A stretch of DNA of 60,477 nucleotides, taken from an uncultured Candidatus Nitrosopumilus sp. (GTDB taxonomy: Archaea; Thermoproteota; Nitrososphaeria; Nitrososphaerales; Nitrosopumilaceae). Of this stretch, positions 24,053 through 32,228 are shown piece after piece. The position numbers and the translations under genes were made by a program. The notes under the pieces are model-generated. The model saw only the letters and a program-made list of their open reading frames with translations. It searched no databases and had not been told where the DNA came from. How positions within the stretch are numbered: the stretch's first letter is position 1; each line of letters begins with the position of its first letter. The stretch covers positions 1 through 60,477 of the forward strand of contig CAJQSS010000005.1 in the NCBI GenBank assembly GCA_905616385.1, read 5' to 3'.

Positions 24053-24619
24053 TTGACAACAAAATATGATGATGAAATATTGGAATTATCTACACAGTGG
24101 ATTAGTATGGATGAGATAGTTAAAGATCATAATGAAGATAAACAAAACATAATTCAAGCAGTCAATAGACTTGAGAATATGGGTTATTTAGAATCTAGAA
24201 ATATTAAAAATATAATTTTGTATAAGAATCAAAATAAAGTTCAAGACCATATACAATTTTCAACAATGATGGAAACGTTTCTAGTAAATCAAAAAAAAGA
24301 AATTGAAGATATTAAAATTATTCCCACAATCATGTTGAGTGATGGAAGTCAATTTGGATTTAGTAAAAAAGGTCTAGAGTTATTGGAACATGTTCAAGAG
24401 GAAATAGATAGAGTCCACATGATAATCACTAGGACAGATTATCAAGATAAAATAAGAACATTACAGCATCCAATTGCACAACAAAGAATAAAGAAATTAG
24501 AAAAACATATCAATAAAATTATGAATGTAATGCTAGATACATACAAAGATGTACGCTCCAATGTTATAATACAAGAATACTTTCAAAATCACACAGATGA
24601 ATTAAAATTTAGAAAGTAA
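24053..24619 (+). CDS. Winged-helix-like regulator (hypothetical)
   Basis: 188 aa with a TTG start. Residues 8-60 show a winged helix (ILELSTQWISMDEIVKDHNEDKQNIIQAVNRLENMGYLESRNIKNIILYKN). The C-terminal half is helical (LELLEHVQEEIDRVHMI and KLEKHINKIMNVMLDTYKDV). It is of the same architectural type as the genes at 19602 and 23142. Transcribed alone, convergent with the EF-2 gene. The DNA target is unknown. Confidence 0.65.
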   Translation: MTTKYDDEILELSTQWISMDEIVKDHNEDKQNIIQAVNRLENMGYLESRNIKNIILYKNQNKVQDHIQFSTMMETFLVNQKKEIEDIKIIPTIMLSDGSQFGFSKKGLELLEHVQEEIDRVHMIITRTDYQDKIRTLQHPIAQQRIKKLEKHINKIMNVMLDTYKDVRSNVIIQEYFQNHTDELKFRK

Positions 24620-24651
24620 TTTAAAAATAATTTTACTGTAAAATAAGAAAG

Positions 24652-26844
24652 TTATTCTTTATCGATGAATTCGCCAACACCAGGTGGGTCGGGAGCCAAT
24701 CCTTTTCTTTTTCTAATATCAGCAATGGCACTTGTCAACATAGATTTTGGAACTTCAGTCCATTCCTTAAATGACGTATTCCATGTTGCACGTCCTGCAG
24801 TTTGACCCCTCATAGCTTCAGATAAGGTGAAAGTTTCAGAAGCAGGAATTTCACCAATAACAATACTAGATGCACCTTTTTGTTGCATATCTAGAACCTT
24901 GCCACGTTTACCAGAAAGTATTGTTGCCACATTTCCAACTAAATCAGTTGGAACACGAACTTCAATAGCTAATGTTGGTTCTAACACAGCAGTACCTGCA
25001 GTGAGTAATGAACCCATACAAGCTCTACGAGATGCAGGGCCTAATTGAGACAAACCTCTGTGTGCAGTATCCTCGTGAGGAACAAAGTGAGTGAAGATAA
25101 ATTTACAATTTCTCATTTGTTCTTTACAGAGAGGGCCTTCTTTCATTACATCATCAAATCCAGAATTAATAGAATCAGTGGACTCGTGAACAAATTGAAC
25201 ACCTTTTGTTCCATTAATCAAAACATTTCCACGAGAATCAAATCTCATTACTCTTTTAATGGTATCAGTATCCCATCCAGCACCCTTTAACAATTCAGCA
25301 ACAACTTTCTTATCTTTCATATCGCTGATTTCACCAGTTCTTAGCATATGTGCAATTGCAGGCTCTAAAGGTTCTACTTTCATGAAAATCTTATTGTGTC
25401 TGTTTGGGGATTTTGCCATAACGGGTTCACATCCAGATTTCACGGTTTCTCTATAGTTAATCAAAGGTTCAGAGGTAATAATGTCACATTTTGCATCTTG
25501 AATTCTATGGGTTGCGACATCTAAGTGTAATACACCCATACCTGCAACAATTGTCTCACCACTTTCTTCATCAATTTTTACAATTAGATTTGGATCTTCA
25601 ATAGTTAGTTGTCTTAAAATTTCTACAAGTTTAGGTAAATCCTTAGGATGTTTTGGCTCAATTGCAATTTGAACAACAGGTTCTGAAACATATTTGACCC
25701 CTTCAAACATTGGGATGTCTTTAACAGATGACAAAGTATTTCCTGCACGACATTCAGTTAAACCCAATAATGCAGGAATATTTCCTGCCCCTAGTTCGCC
25801 AACTTGTTCTCTTTGATTACCCATAAAGAAATTAACAGATTGAACTCGTCCCTCTCTTTTCTCATCTATAATGTGAAGTGTTTGTCCATCTTTGATAGTT
25901 CCAGAGAACAATCGTCCAATTGCAACAGGACCTGCTGCAGGATCCAATACCATATTCACAACCATCATAATTGTTGGACCATCATCTTCACCAGCAAGCA
26001 AAGCTTTACCAATATCAGATTCTAAATCACCTTTCCAAATTTGTGGAATTCTATATTTGATAGCATCTTGTGGTGCAGGATGATGTTTTACAACCATTCC
26101 AAGAACGGCATCAGCTAATGGTGCTTTTTCTACAAGTTCTGGAAGTTTTTCATCAGTATATGCATCAATTACATCTTTGAAGTTAATTCCTCTTTCTTTC
26201 ATTAAATCAGCATTAATTGCCCATCTATCTTTAGCTGAACCAAATGTAACACTTGAATCCTGAATAGATACTTTCCATTTTTCCTTGTACTCAGGTTCAG
26301 CATATGTGTCAACTAATTGATTAAAGGTAGAAACAACGTCTGCTAATTGAGCCTGCATTTTTTCAGGAGTCAATCTTAGTTCTTTGATTAATCTATCTAC
26401 TTTATTGATAAACAAAACAGGTCTTACTCTTTCTTCAAGTGCCATTCTAGTTACAGTTTCAGTTTGAGTCATAATACCCTCTACGGCATCACATACAACT
26501 ACAGCACCATCAATTGCTCTAAGACTTCGAATTACCCTCCCACTAAAATCGACGTGTCCAGGTGTATCAATCATGTTAATTACATATTCTTGATCTTTTT
26601 GAGAAAACAGTAAAGTTACATTTGCTTGATAAATGGTAATTCCTCTTTCTTGCTCTTCTTTATCAAAGTCCATTGCAAGTGCTTTTCCAGCAGCTGAGGG
26701 TGCAATAATTCCAGAATAAGCCAAAAGACTATCACTCATGGTTGTCTTTCCATGATCAACGTGTGCAATTACACCAAAGTTACGAATATTCTGTTTATTC
26801 TTGATAATTTTCATAACTTCTGCAGTTGACTTGAATTTTGTCAT
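24652..26844 (-). CDS. fusA: Translation elongation factor EF-2
   Basis: 730 aa, full length. EF-2 drives GTP-dependent ribosomal translocation. The G domain shows IAHVDHGKTTMSDSL (G1), RGITI (G2), DTPGHVDF (G3) and NKVDR (G4). The diphthamide loop in domain IV is HEDTAHRGLSQLGPASRRA (about residue 603), where the His is the site modified by Dph enzymes. A palindromic TATTATATAATG upstream lies about 28 bp before the ATG, predicting a leaderless mRNA. It is the archaeal, not bacterial, type. Confidence 0.98.
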   Translation of the reverse strand: MTKFKSTAEVMKIIKNKQNIRNFGVIAHVDHGKTTMSDSLLAYSGIIAPSAAGKALAMDFDKEEQERGITIYQANVTLLFSQKDQEYVINMIDTPGHVDFSGRVIRSLRAIDGAVVVCDAVEGIMTQTETVTRMALEERVRPVLFINKVDRLIKELRLTPEKMQAQLADVVSTFNQLVDTYAEPEYKEKWKVSIQDSSVTFGSAKDRWAINADLMKERGINFKDVIDAYTDEKLPELVEKAPLADAVLGMVVKHHPAPQDAIKYRIPQIWKGDLESDIGKALLAGEDDGPTIMMVVNMVLDPAAGPVAIGRLFSGTIKDGQTLHIIDEKREGRVQSVNFFMGNQREQVGELGAGNIPALLGLTECRAGNTLSSVKDIPMFEGVKYVSEPVVQIAIEPKHPKDLPKLVEILRQLTIEDPNLIVKIDEESGETIVAGMGVLHLDVATHRIQDAKCDIITSEPLINYRETVKSGCEPVMAKSPNRHNKIFMKVEPLEPAIAHMLRTGEISDMKDKKVVAELLKGAGWDTDTIKRVMRFDSRGNVLINGTKGVQFVHESTDSINSGFDDVMKEGPLCKEQMRNCKFIFTHFVPHEDTAHRGLSQLGPASRRACMGSLLTAGTAVLEPTLAIEVRVPTDLVGNVATILSGKRGKVLDMQQKGASSIVIGEIPASETFTLSEAMRGQTAGRATWNTSFKEWTEVPKSMLTSAIADIRKRKGLAPDPPGVGEFIDKE

Positions 26845-26867
26845 TAGTCCGAAAATCTGACGAGCAT

Positions 26868-26880
26868 TATATAATGTATG
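26868..26880 (-). promoter_or_regulatory. TATA box of the EF-2 gene
   Basis: ATTATATAAT, read on the minus strand, is centred about 28 bp before the ATG of EF-2, the normal archaeal TATA-to-start distance for a leaderless transcript of a highly expressed gene. Confidence 0.55.
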
Positions 26881-27043
26881 TGATATTTAGTCGTGAAATT
26901 GCATTATTAATTTTTTAATATCTACATTACATAATTTTAAAATTAAACAATAAGGATACAATATAAAAAAAATGATCGAGGTCTATCAAATTTTAAATTT
27001 TTCTATGATTTTGATTTTTATTACGATTGTTTAAGATAAAGAT

Positions 27044-27871
27044 ATGGAAATTTCTGTGGGTCATACTCCTGATTCTGATGATGCATTCATGTTTTATGGA
27101 ATGTTTACAGGAAAAGTACCATCCACAGACTTTACAGTAAATCATGTAATTGAGGACATTGAAAATTTGAATCTTAAAGCAACTAATCCAGAATTAGACG
27201 TTACAGCAGTTTCAGTTCATGCATGTGCATACATTCCAGGATACACAATTTTAAGAAGTGGTGGAAGTTTTGGAATTAATTATGGTCCAATAGTTACAGC
27301 AAAAAAACAAATGACAATTGAAGAATTAAAAAAATGTAAAATAGCAATTCCAGGTAAAATGACATCAGCATTTTTGTTGCTACAATTAATGATTGGAAAA
27401 TTTGACTATGTTGAAATGAATTTCAGTGATATCCCTAAAGCTGTTGAATCAGGAGAAGTAGATGTGGGATTAGTAATTCATGAAACTCAGTTATCGTATG
27501 AACAAGAAGGAAATGTAAAAATTTTAGATGTAGGAGAATGGTGGGATAAAACCACAAATGGACTACCAGTACCATTAGGAATTAACGTAATGAAAACAGA
27601 TTTGGGTATGGAGACAATCGTCAAATTTGATAAATATCTACAAGCATCAATTGAATTTGGAATAAAGAATTTTGATGATGCCTTAGAATATGCAATGCAA
27701 TATTCCAGAGGAAAAGGAAGAAAATTAATTGAAAAATTTGTAAAAATGTATGTAAATCAAGTTACAGTTAACATGGGAGATCCTGGTGAACAAGCCATTA
27801 GAAAATTATTTGAGATGGCTAAAGAAAAAGGATTAGTGCCAGATTTTGAAATCAGTATAGCCACCAAGTAA
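27044..27871 (+). CDS. mqnD: MqnD-like 1,4-dihydroxy-6-naphthoate synthase
   Basis: 275 aa. The periplasmic-binding-like fold is visible in the opening ISVGHTPDSDDAFMFYGMFTGKV and in VSVHACAYIPGYTILRSGGSFG and VDVGLVIHETQLSYEQEG. The HTPDSDD pattern is characteristic of MqnD (cyclic dehypoxanthine futalosine cleavage), late in futalosine-pathway menaquinone synthesis. An MqnE-like gene at 31 kb and UbiX at 12 kb support that context. The next gene is 26 bp downstream. Related MqnA is the alternative family assignment. Confidence 0.85.
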   Translation: MEISVGHTPDSDDAFMFYGMFTGKVPSTDFTVNHVIEDIENLNLKATNPELDVTAVSVHACAYIPGYTILRSGGSFGINYGPIVTAKKQMTIEELKKCKIAIPGKMTSAFLLLQLMIGKFDYVEMNFSDIPKAVESGEVDVGLVIHETQLSYEQEGNVKILDVGEWWDKTTNGLPVPLGINVMKTDLGMETIVKFDKYLQASIEFGIKNFDDALEYAMQYSRGKGRKLIEKFVKMYVNQVTVNMGDPGEQAIRKLFEMAKEKGLVPDFEISIATK

Positions 27872-27897
27872 TTATAGAACAAAAAAATAATTACATC

Positions 27898-28197
27898 ATG
27901 ACAGATGAACTTGAGGGAGACGGAATTGGGGGAGCAGTTTTAGAAATTTTAACAGGAAGTGCTTTTAGATTACTTGTGAGTCACACTAGAAAAGATAACA
28001 AAGGAGATTACGGAAAAACAGAAAAAATAATCATGGGCTTGATTAAAGAATCAGAAGATGGACAACGTCCAGAACAAACTAAAGAAGATTTAGAGAGAGC
28101 ATTGAAAGGTAAATTTGTCACATGTAAAGTTCAACATAGGGATAAAAAAACAGATGCACTTGTTTGTAACGTATTTGTTCAAAGACCGCCAGAATAG
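27898..28197 (+). CDS. Conserved hypothetical protein downstream of mqnD
   Basis: 99 aa, acidic and soluble. The middle (TGSAFRLLVSHTRKDNKGDYGKTEKIIMGLIKESEDG) and the end (CKVQHRDKKTDALVCNVFVQRPPE) are alpha/beta. No recognised domain. It follows mqnD by 26 bp in the same direction and is probably co-transcribed; a role in quinone metabolism cannot be inferred beyond that. Confidence 0.6.
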   Translation: MTDELEGDGIGGAVLEILTGSAFRLLVSHTRKDNKGDYGKTEKIIMGLIKESEDGQRPEQTKEDLERALKGKFVTCKVQHRDKKTDALVCNVFVQRPPE

Positions 28198-28237
28198 TTA
28201 ATTTATTTTTTTAAATAATTTTAATATACATTAGAAA

Positions 28238-28561
28238 TTAATTTTTCATTTTTTCTAACCATGTTTTTAAAAAAATATGATGTTTTTCACCAATCAAATT
28301 TAAATTGTAACCAACCTCACCTTCTTTTTTTATAATTGGAGTAAGAATTCCTTGTTTTTTCATAATTTGTAAAGTTGGATTATTTTTGAAGGGGTAACCA
28401 GGATCTTTGTTTAAAATTTTGAAATATTCTTTACCCTTAGTAGTTAATGTAAAAACAATATTTTGTCGATCAATAGAGTCAACAATAGGTTCTAAAATCC
28501 AATCATTTACCAAGTCAGATAAAATCAAATTATCATTAGATTTATTTTCAGTTATTCCCAC
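28238..28561 (-). CDS. Winged-helix-like small protein
   Basis: 107 aa. The pattern DLVNDWILEPIVDSIDRQNIVFTLTTKGKEYFKIL suggests a wing-like strand pair (FTLTTKGKEYF) of a winged helix, with a second similar segment at GILTPIIKKEGEVGYNLNLIGEKH. It may be a small DNA-binding or RNA-binding protein. It is divergent from the sRNA copy 2. Not assigned to a family. Confidence 0.55.
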   Translation of the reverse strand: MGITENKSNDNLILSDLVNDWILEPIVDSIDRQNIVFTLTTKGKEYFKILNKDPGYPFKNNPTLQIMKKQGILTPIIKKEGEVGYNLNLIGEKHHIFLKTWLEKMKN

Positions 28562-28631
28562 AAATATTAAAAAACTATAGACTATATGAAATTTGAATAG
28601 GATTATTTACTTTAAAAATTATAAAAACAGT

Positions 28632-28701
28632 GGCTAATGATGATACCAACGGGTTCTATCTGATTCCTCAATTTGATGATATTTTGCCGAATTTTGAAGC
28701 C
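28632..28701 (+). ncRNA. C/D-box guide sRNA (copy 2)
   Basis: Box C is ATGATGA (28637-28643), D' is CTGA (28660-28663), C' is TTGATGA (28673-28679), and D is a degenerate TTGA (28694-28697). Outside them GGCT (28632-28635) pairs with AGCC (28698-28701), the closing stem of a kink-turn sRNA. Guide 1 is 28644-28659 and guide 2 is 28680-28693 (TATTTTGCCGAATT). By the D+5 rule guide 2 would direct 2'-O-methylation of the C in AATTCGGCAAAATA. The same guide core is in copy 1 at 15.4 kb. A TTTACTTTAAAA promoter-like sequence is at 28603-28614. Confidence 0.75.
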
Positions 28702-28708
28702 CAATATT

Positions 28709-29062
28709 TTAAAGCTGAATTTGATTTGCAAGAATTATAGTAATAGTGCCATACACAATTAAAGAAAGTGCAAAAATAAAACATCCCCAATTTACAATTT
28801 TTTCATATTTGAATCCACTTCTGTAATCAAGTAAAATTCCTCGAAGCCCATTAAATCCATGAACAGATACTAAAATCAATATTAATTCTAAAAGTAGCGC
28901 ATAAGTAAGATTTTGATAGTTAGAAATTACATATTCATATGATAATGATGCTGCAAAATTTCCAGTTGCAAATCTAACAGAAATATGCAATGCAACTAAT
29001 CCTATAGCACCTAAAGCTGTACTGTAATGAATTTTTCTAATATGACTTTCTCTTATTCTCAA
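28709..29062 (-). CDS. sdhD: Succinate dehydrogenase membrane subunit D
   Basis: 117 aa from a TTG at 29062, whose TTG overlaps the sdhC stop as TTGA; this is preferred over the ATG at 29131 because it gives tight coupling with sdhC. The protein is hydrophobic with about three spans (HYSTALGAIGLVALHISVRFA, TYALLLELILILVSVHGFNGLRGIL, IVNWGCFIFALSLIVYGTITIIL). The H...HGFNGLRGILLDY pattern recalls SdhC/D anchor subunits. No sdhA or sdhB lies next to it. Confident as a fumarate/succinate reductase anchor subunit, less so as to letter. Confidence 0.75.
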   Translation of the reverse strand: MRIRESHIRKIHYSTALGAIGLVALHISVRFATGNFAASLSYEYVISNYQNLTYALLLELILILVSVHGFNGLRGILLDYRSGFKYEKIVNWGCFIFALSLIVYGTITIILANQIQL

Positions 29063-29448
29063 AATTTGAAAAACACATCCAATGCACAGTATAATGCTAA
29101 TGCAGAAACACCCATGGTGACATAAATACACAATCTATTTTTTTTGCCCATTGATTGAATTTGATATGGATAATCAGGTCGAGTAGGAGTTCCAATTCCA
29201 ATTCCACCTTGATTTAACATCAATCTAATTCCATTAAGACAATGAAATGCAGCTAAACCAATCATTACAGATAAGACAACAAAACCTAATGGAGAATATG
29301 TTAAAAATAATAATTGTCCCCAAGTCATTCGATCAAGAATAGACATCGCATGAATTACATGCACAATAAAAAATACTAATAAATAAATTCCAGAAATTCT
29401 CATAAGTAACCATGAAACTCGGCTTATCCCATAACCTGTTGGATTCAA
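29059..29448 (-). CDS. sdhC: Succinate dehydrogenase cytochrome b556-type subunit C
   Basis: 129 aa, TTG start. RVSWLLMRISGIYLLVFFIVHVIHAM (about residues 10-35) and FHCLNGIRLMLNQGGIGIG carry the conserved Arg-Ser-Gly and the His that ligate haem b in the SdhC family. Three spans are visible. The sequence upstream still encodes TWLNPTGYG in frame without a stop for about 20 codons, so the true N-terminus may be longer, with a non-ATG start. Its stop overlaps the sdhD start. sdhAB are not adjacent, which is unusual in bacteria. Confidence 0.85.
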   Translation of the reverse strand: MNPTGYGISRVSWLLMRISGIYLLVFFIVHVIHAMSILDRMTWGQLLFLTYSPLGFVVLSVMIGLAAFHCLNGIRLMLNQGGIGIGTPTRPDYPYQIQSMGKKNRLCIYVTMGVSALALYCALDVFFKF

Positions 29449-29575
29449 CCATGTTCTAATTCCCTTTTTATTTTCTTTATTCAGACTCTGACTAATTTTA
29501 GGCAGTATATAGCGTCAGATTACTTTAATTCGCTGGTGCCAAAATCATATAATACAGATAAACTGGACATTGGTC

Positions 29576-29833
29576 ATGGCAGATAATGTATGTGATTTTT
29601 GTAAAGGAGCAGGATCAAGTTCAACAAATGTATGTGTCTATTGTAATGGAACAGGAGAATGGAATCAAGCTGCTCAATCATATGTAAAAAATCACATTTG
29701 TCAATGTATTGTATTAGATAGAAAATTCTGTCCAGTGTGTAACAAACCATGCCATCATGATACAAGTCTAAATCCAAAACAAACAATTGATTCAGGTTAT
29801 GGCGGAATGTCAGTGCCTGGAATACCAATGTAA
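29576..29833 (+). CDS. Zinc-ribbon protein with DnaJ-type Cys repeats
   Basis: 85 aa from the ATG at 29576; an in-frame TTG at 29570 adds two residues. CDFCKGAGSSSTNVCVYCNGTGEW is the CxxCxGxG pair of the DnaJ cysteine-rich domain. CPVCNKPCHH is a second cluster. A DnaJ-like zinc finger without J-domain may act as a redox or protein-binding element. It is divergent from the sdhC gene. Confidence 0.75.
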   Translation: MADNVCDFCKGAGSSSTNVCVYCNGTGEWNQAAQSYVKNHICQCIVLDRKFCPVCNKPCHHDTSLNPKQTIDSGYGGMSVPGIPM

Positions 29834-29949
29834 TGAAATAAAGACTCAAAATAGAATTTTAAAAAAAATAAGAATAGCCAATTAATTAAAAAAATAACAG
29901 AATTTCACAACAGTTTAATTACAACATGAATCGATGAAATTTAGAAATT

Positions 29950-30285
29950 ATGTCATACAATAGAGAAGATAGAGAAATGTTTGATGCAAAATGCGGAGAT
30001 TGTGGAACGGATTGTCAAGTACCATTCCAACCAAAACAAGACAGACCCGTATATTGCAGAGAATGCTTCCAAAATCACAAACCAGAGCCACGACAAGGTG
30101 GTGGTAGATTTGGTGGAAGATCAGGTGGAAATGATAGAGGTTCTAGATTTGGTAATAGAGATGAAAGACCACGAGAAATGCATGACGCAAAATGCGGAGA
30201 TTGTGGAAATGATTGTCAAGTACCATTTAGACCAAAGGAAGACAGACCTGTATATTGCAGAGATTGCTTCCAAAATCACAGATAA
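29950..30285 (+). CDS. Duplicated zinc-ribbon protein with Arg/Gly linker
   Basis: 111 aa. Two nearly identical domains (residues 11-44 and 79-111), each CGDCGxDCQVPFxPKxDRPVYCRxCFQNH, joined by a GGGRFGGRSGGNDRGSRFGNR linker. CxxC...CxxC spacing suggests one zinc per domain, and RGG-type linkers typically bind RNA. The duplication with near-identical nucleotides suggests a recent internal event. The domain is of the CxxC-x-CxxC type common in thaumarchaea. RNA binding is inference. Confidence 0.85.
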   Translation: MSYNREDREMFDAKCGDCGTDCQVPFQPKQDRPVYCRECFQNHKPEPRQGGGRFGGRSGGNDRGSRFGNRDERPREMHDAKCGDCGNDCQVPFRPKEDRPVYCRDCFQNHR

Positions 30286-30410
30286 CATAAGCAAATTGTT
30301 TTGAGAAAACACTCAGGACTTTGTATCTTTTATTAGAATCAAAATTTAAAAACTCACGCAAATTTTAATTAAAAAAATAAAGATCAAACAAAAATTAAAT
30401 TCCCTAATAT

Positions 30411-30716
30411 ATGATGGAATTTAATAAATTTCAAAGAATGGTTCTAGTAAATAAAAAAATTTTAGCAGGAGGAATGTCAATGGTAATTGTAGGATTAATA
30501 CTAACCATAAACATCAATGCTACAGTTCCAGTAGGTCAAGCAGGAATGACTGATGAAGAAAAGCTTGATTTGATGTTAGCAGAACAAGAAAATGAAGATT
30601 ATAACACATTAGCAGGAATTTTGTTTGGTTTAGGATTTTTACTAGTATTGATTAGTTTTGGAGCAAGAAGGAAAAAAGGTAAACCAATAAAGAAAGTAGA
30701 GAAAAAAGCAGAATAA
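30411..30716 (+). CDS. Membrane protein with two spans
   Basis: 101 aa. Basic N-terminus, a hydrophobic helix (ILAGGMSMVIVGLILTINI), an acidic loop (EEKLDLMLAEQENEDY), a second helix (LAGILFGLGFLLVLISFGA), then a Lys-rich tail (RRKKGKPIKKVEKKAE). MM at the start: the second Met at 30414 is equally likely. No family recognised. Confidence 0.6.
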   Translation: MMEFNKFQRMVLVNKKILAGGMSMVIVGLILTININATVPVGQAGMTDEEKLDLMLAEQENEDYNTLAGILFGLGFLLVLISFGARRKKGKPIKKVEKKAE

Positions 30717-30754
30717 TTAAAACATTTTAATCTTAAATTATTCTAAAAAACTTG

Positions 30755-31060
30755 ATGATTCAAGCAGAAATTAGCATATATCCAATTGCAACAAGAACTA
30801 CCAGCGTTAGTTTTTACATTGCAAAAGCAATTGAATCAATTAAAGACATAGAAAATTTAAGATATTCCATTAATTCAATGGGCACAGTTTTGGAATCTGT
30901 GGATATTGATACAATCAATAGAGCAGTAAAAAATATGACAGAAACAGTTCATAATTTAGGGGTTAGTAGAGTTGAAGTAATAATAAAGATTGATTCAAGA
31001 AGAGACAAACAAGTGAAAATGGAAGAAAAAATTGAATCTATTAAAAAGCAAATGAGTTAA
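30755..31060 (+). CDS. MTH1187/YkoF-family thiamine-binding protein (DUF77)
   Basis: 101 aa from the ATG at 30755; a TTG at 30752 adds one residue. MIQAEISIYPIATRTTSVSFYIAKAIESIKD and SINSMGTVLESVDIDTINRAVKNMTETVHNLGVSRVEVIIKIDSR are the ferredoxin-like MTH1187 fold, binding thiamine in YkoF. A role as a thiamine or pyrimidine sensor is known for the family. Convergent with the MqnE-like gene (4-bp overlap). Confidence 0.85.
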   Translation: MIQAEISIYPIATRTTSVSFYIAKAIESIKDIENLRYSINSMGTVLESVDIDTINRAVKNMTETVHNLGVSRVEVIIKIDSRRDKQVKMEEKIESIKKQMS

Positions 31061-32169
31061 AATTTTTTTAAAATTCCAAAATGAGTATTTCTTTGTGCAG
31101 GTATACGTCCAATTTCTTTTACCATGGTAGCTAATTCATCAACAGATGAAGTCGTAGGTTTACCAGCTGCACGGTAAATTTCTTCAGAAAATGCAGTTCC
31201 TACCAAATCACTTCCACCATTAGATAATGCAACTTGAGCCAATTTTTTTCCATATGCAACCCAATAAACAGAAATATTGTTTAGTGTATTTGCAAGCATT
31301 AATCTAGATAAGGCAGTTATTCTTAAATCATAAACTGAAGAGCATTCATTGTTCACCAAATTGTCTTGTTCTAATTCAGTATTATCCAAACTGAATTTTA
31401 ATGGGATTAGTGTTACAAACCCATTAGTTTTCTTTTGTAATTCACGAATTTTTATCAAATGATCAACGATATGTTCAGGTTTTTCAATATGTCCATAGAG
31501 CATAGTGACATTACTTTTAATTCCCATATTATGGGCTTCTTCAATTACATCAAGCCACTGTTGACCAGTACATTTACCTCGTACAATTTTTCCACGAACA
31601 TCAGGATGGAATAGTTCTGCACCCCCACCAGGCATAGAATCTAATCCAGCATCCTTTAAACGAGATAAAATTTCTTTAGTAGAAATTTTTGTAAGTTTAG
31701 ATAAATAAAAAATTTCAGCTGCAGTTAATGCTTTGATATTTAATTCAGGATAACTTGTTTTAATGGTCTTCATCATATCTTCGTAATACTCTAAAGGAAG
31801 TTTGGGATGAAATCCACCAACAATATGGACTTCAGTTGCACCCATTTGCTTAGCAATTCCAACACGCTGTTCAATTTCTTTAGGAGTTAAGGTGTATGCA
31901 TCATCCTCATCCCCTTTTCGATAAAATGCACACATTTGACAACTTGCAGCACAGACATTAGTGTAATTCATGTAATAGGATGCTGCAAAAGTTACAGTAT
32001 CACCGACTAATTTTTTTCTTGTAGAATCAGCAACTGCACCAAGTAAATGTAAATTATCATAATCCATCAATTCCATACCATCTTTGTAAGATAATTCATC
32101 ACCAGCAAGAGCTCTATCCAATGCCTGAGAATCCCCAACAAGCTGTTCTAACATACTCATCAACTTCAT
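31057..32169 (-). CDS. mqnE: MqnE/CofH-like radical SAM enzyme
   Basis: 370 aa. Radical SAM Cys cluster NVCAASCQMCAFYRK (about residues 72-86) binds 4Fe-4S. Key features: VHIVGGFHPKLPLEYYED, SMPGGGAELFHPDVRGKI, NVTMLYGHIEKPEHIVDHL. The GGGAE pattern points to the menaquinone branch (MqnE, aminofutalosine synthase, or MqnC), not to F420's CofG/CofH, which usually show GTAAE. I call MqnE; MqnC is the second choice. Convergent with the MTH1187-like gene. Confidence 0.8.
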   Translation of the reverse strand: MKLMSMLEQLVGDSQALDRALAGDELSYKDGMELMDYDNLHLLGAVADSTRKKLVGDTVTFAASYYMNYTNVCAASCQMCAFYRKGDEDDAYTLTPKEIEQRVGIAKQMGATEVHIVGGFHPKLPLEYYEDMMKTIKTSYPELNIKALTAAEIFYLSKLTKISTKEILSRLKDAGLDSMPGGGAELFHPDVRGKIVRGKCTGQQWLDVIEEAHNMGIKSNVTMLYGHIEKPEHIVDHLIKIRELQKKTNGFVTLIPLKFSLDNTELEQDNLVNNECSSVYDLRITALSRLMLANTLNNISVYWVAYGKKLAQVALSNGGSDLVGTAFSEEIYRAAGKPTTSSVDELATMVKEIGRIPAQRNTHFGILKKF

Positions 32170-32228
32170 TATGATGATATATTCCTTATACTGTTAAGAA
32201 ATAAGTAACCAACCCAATGTAAGATATC

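Noticed and set aside
26972-27034. 20-codon hydrophobic frame just upstream of mqnD
   Set aside because: Too short to distinguish from chance in AT-rich DNA, with no supporting motif.
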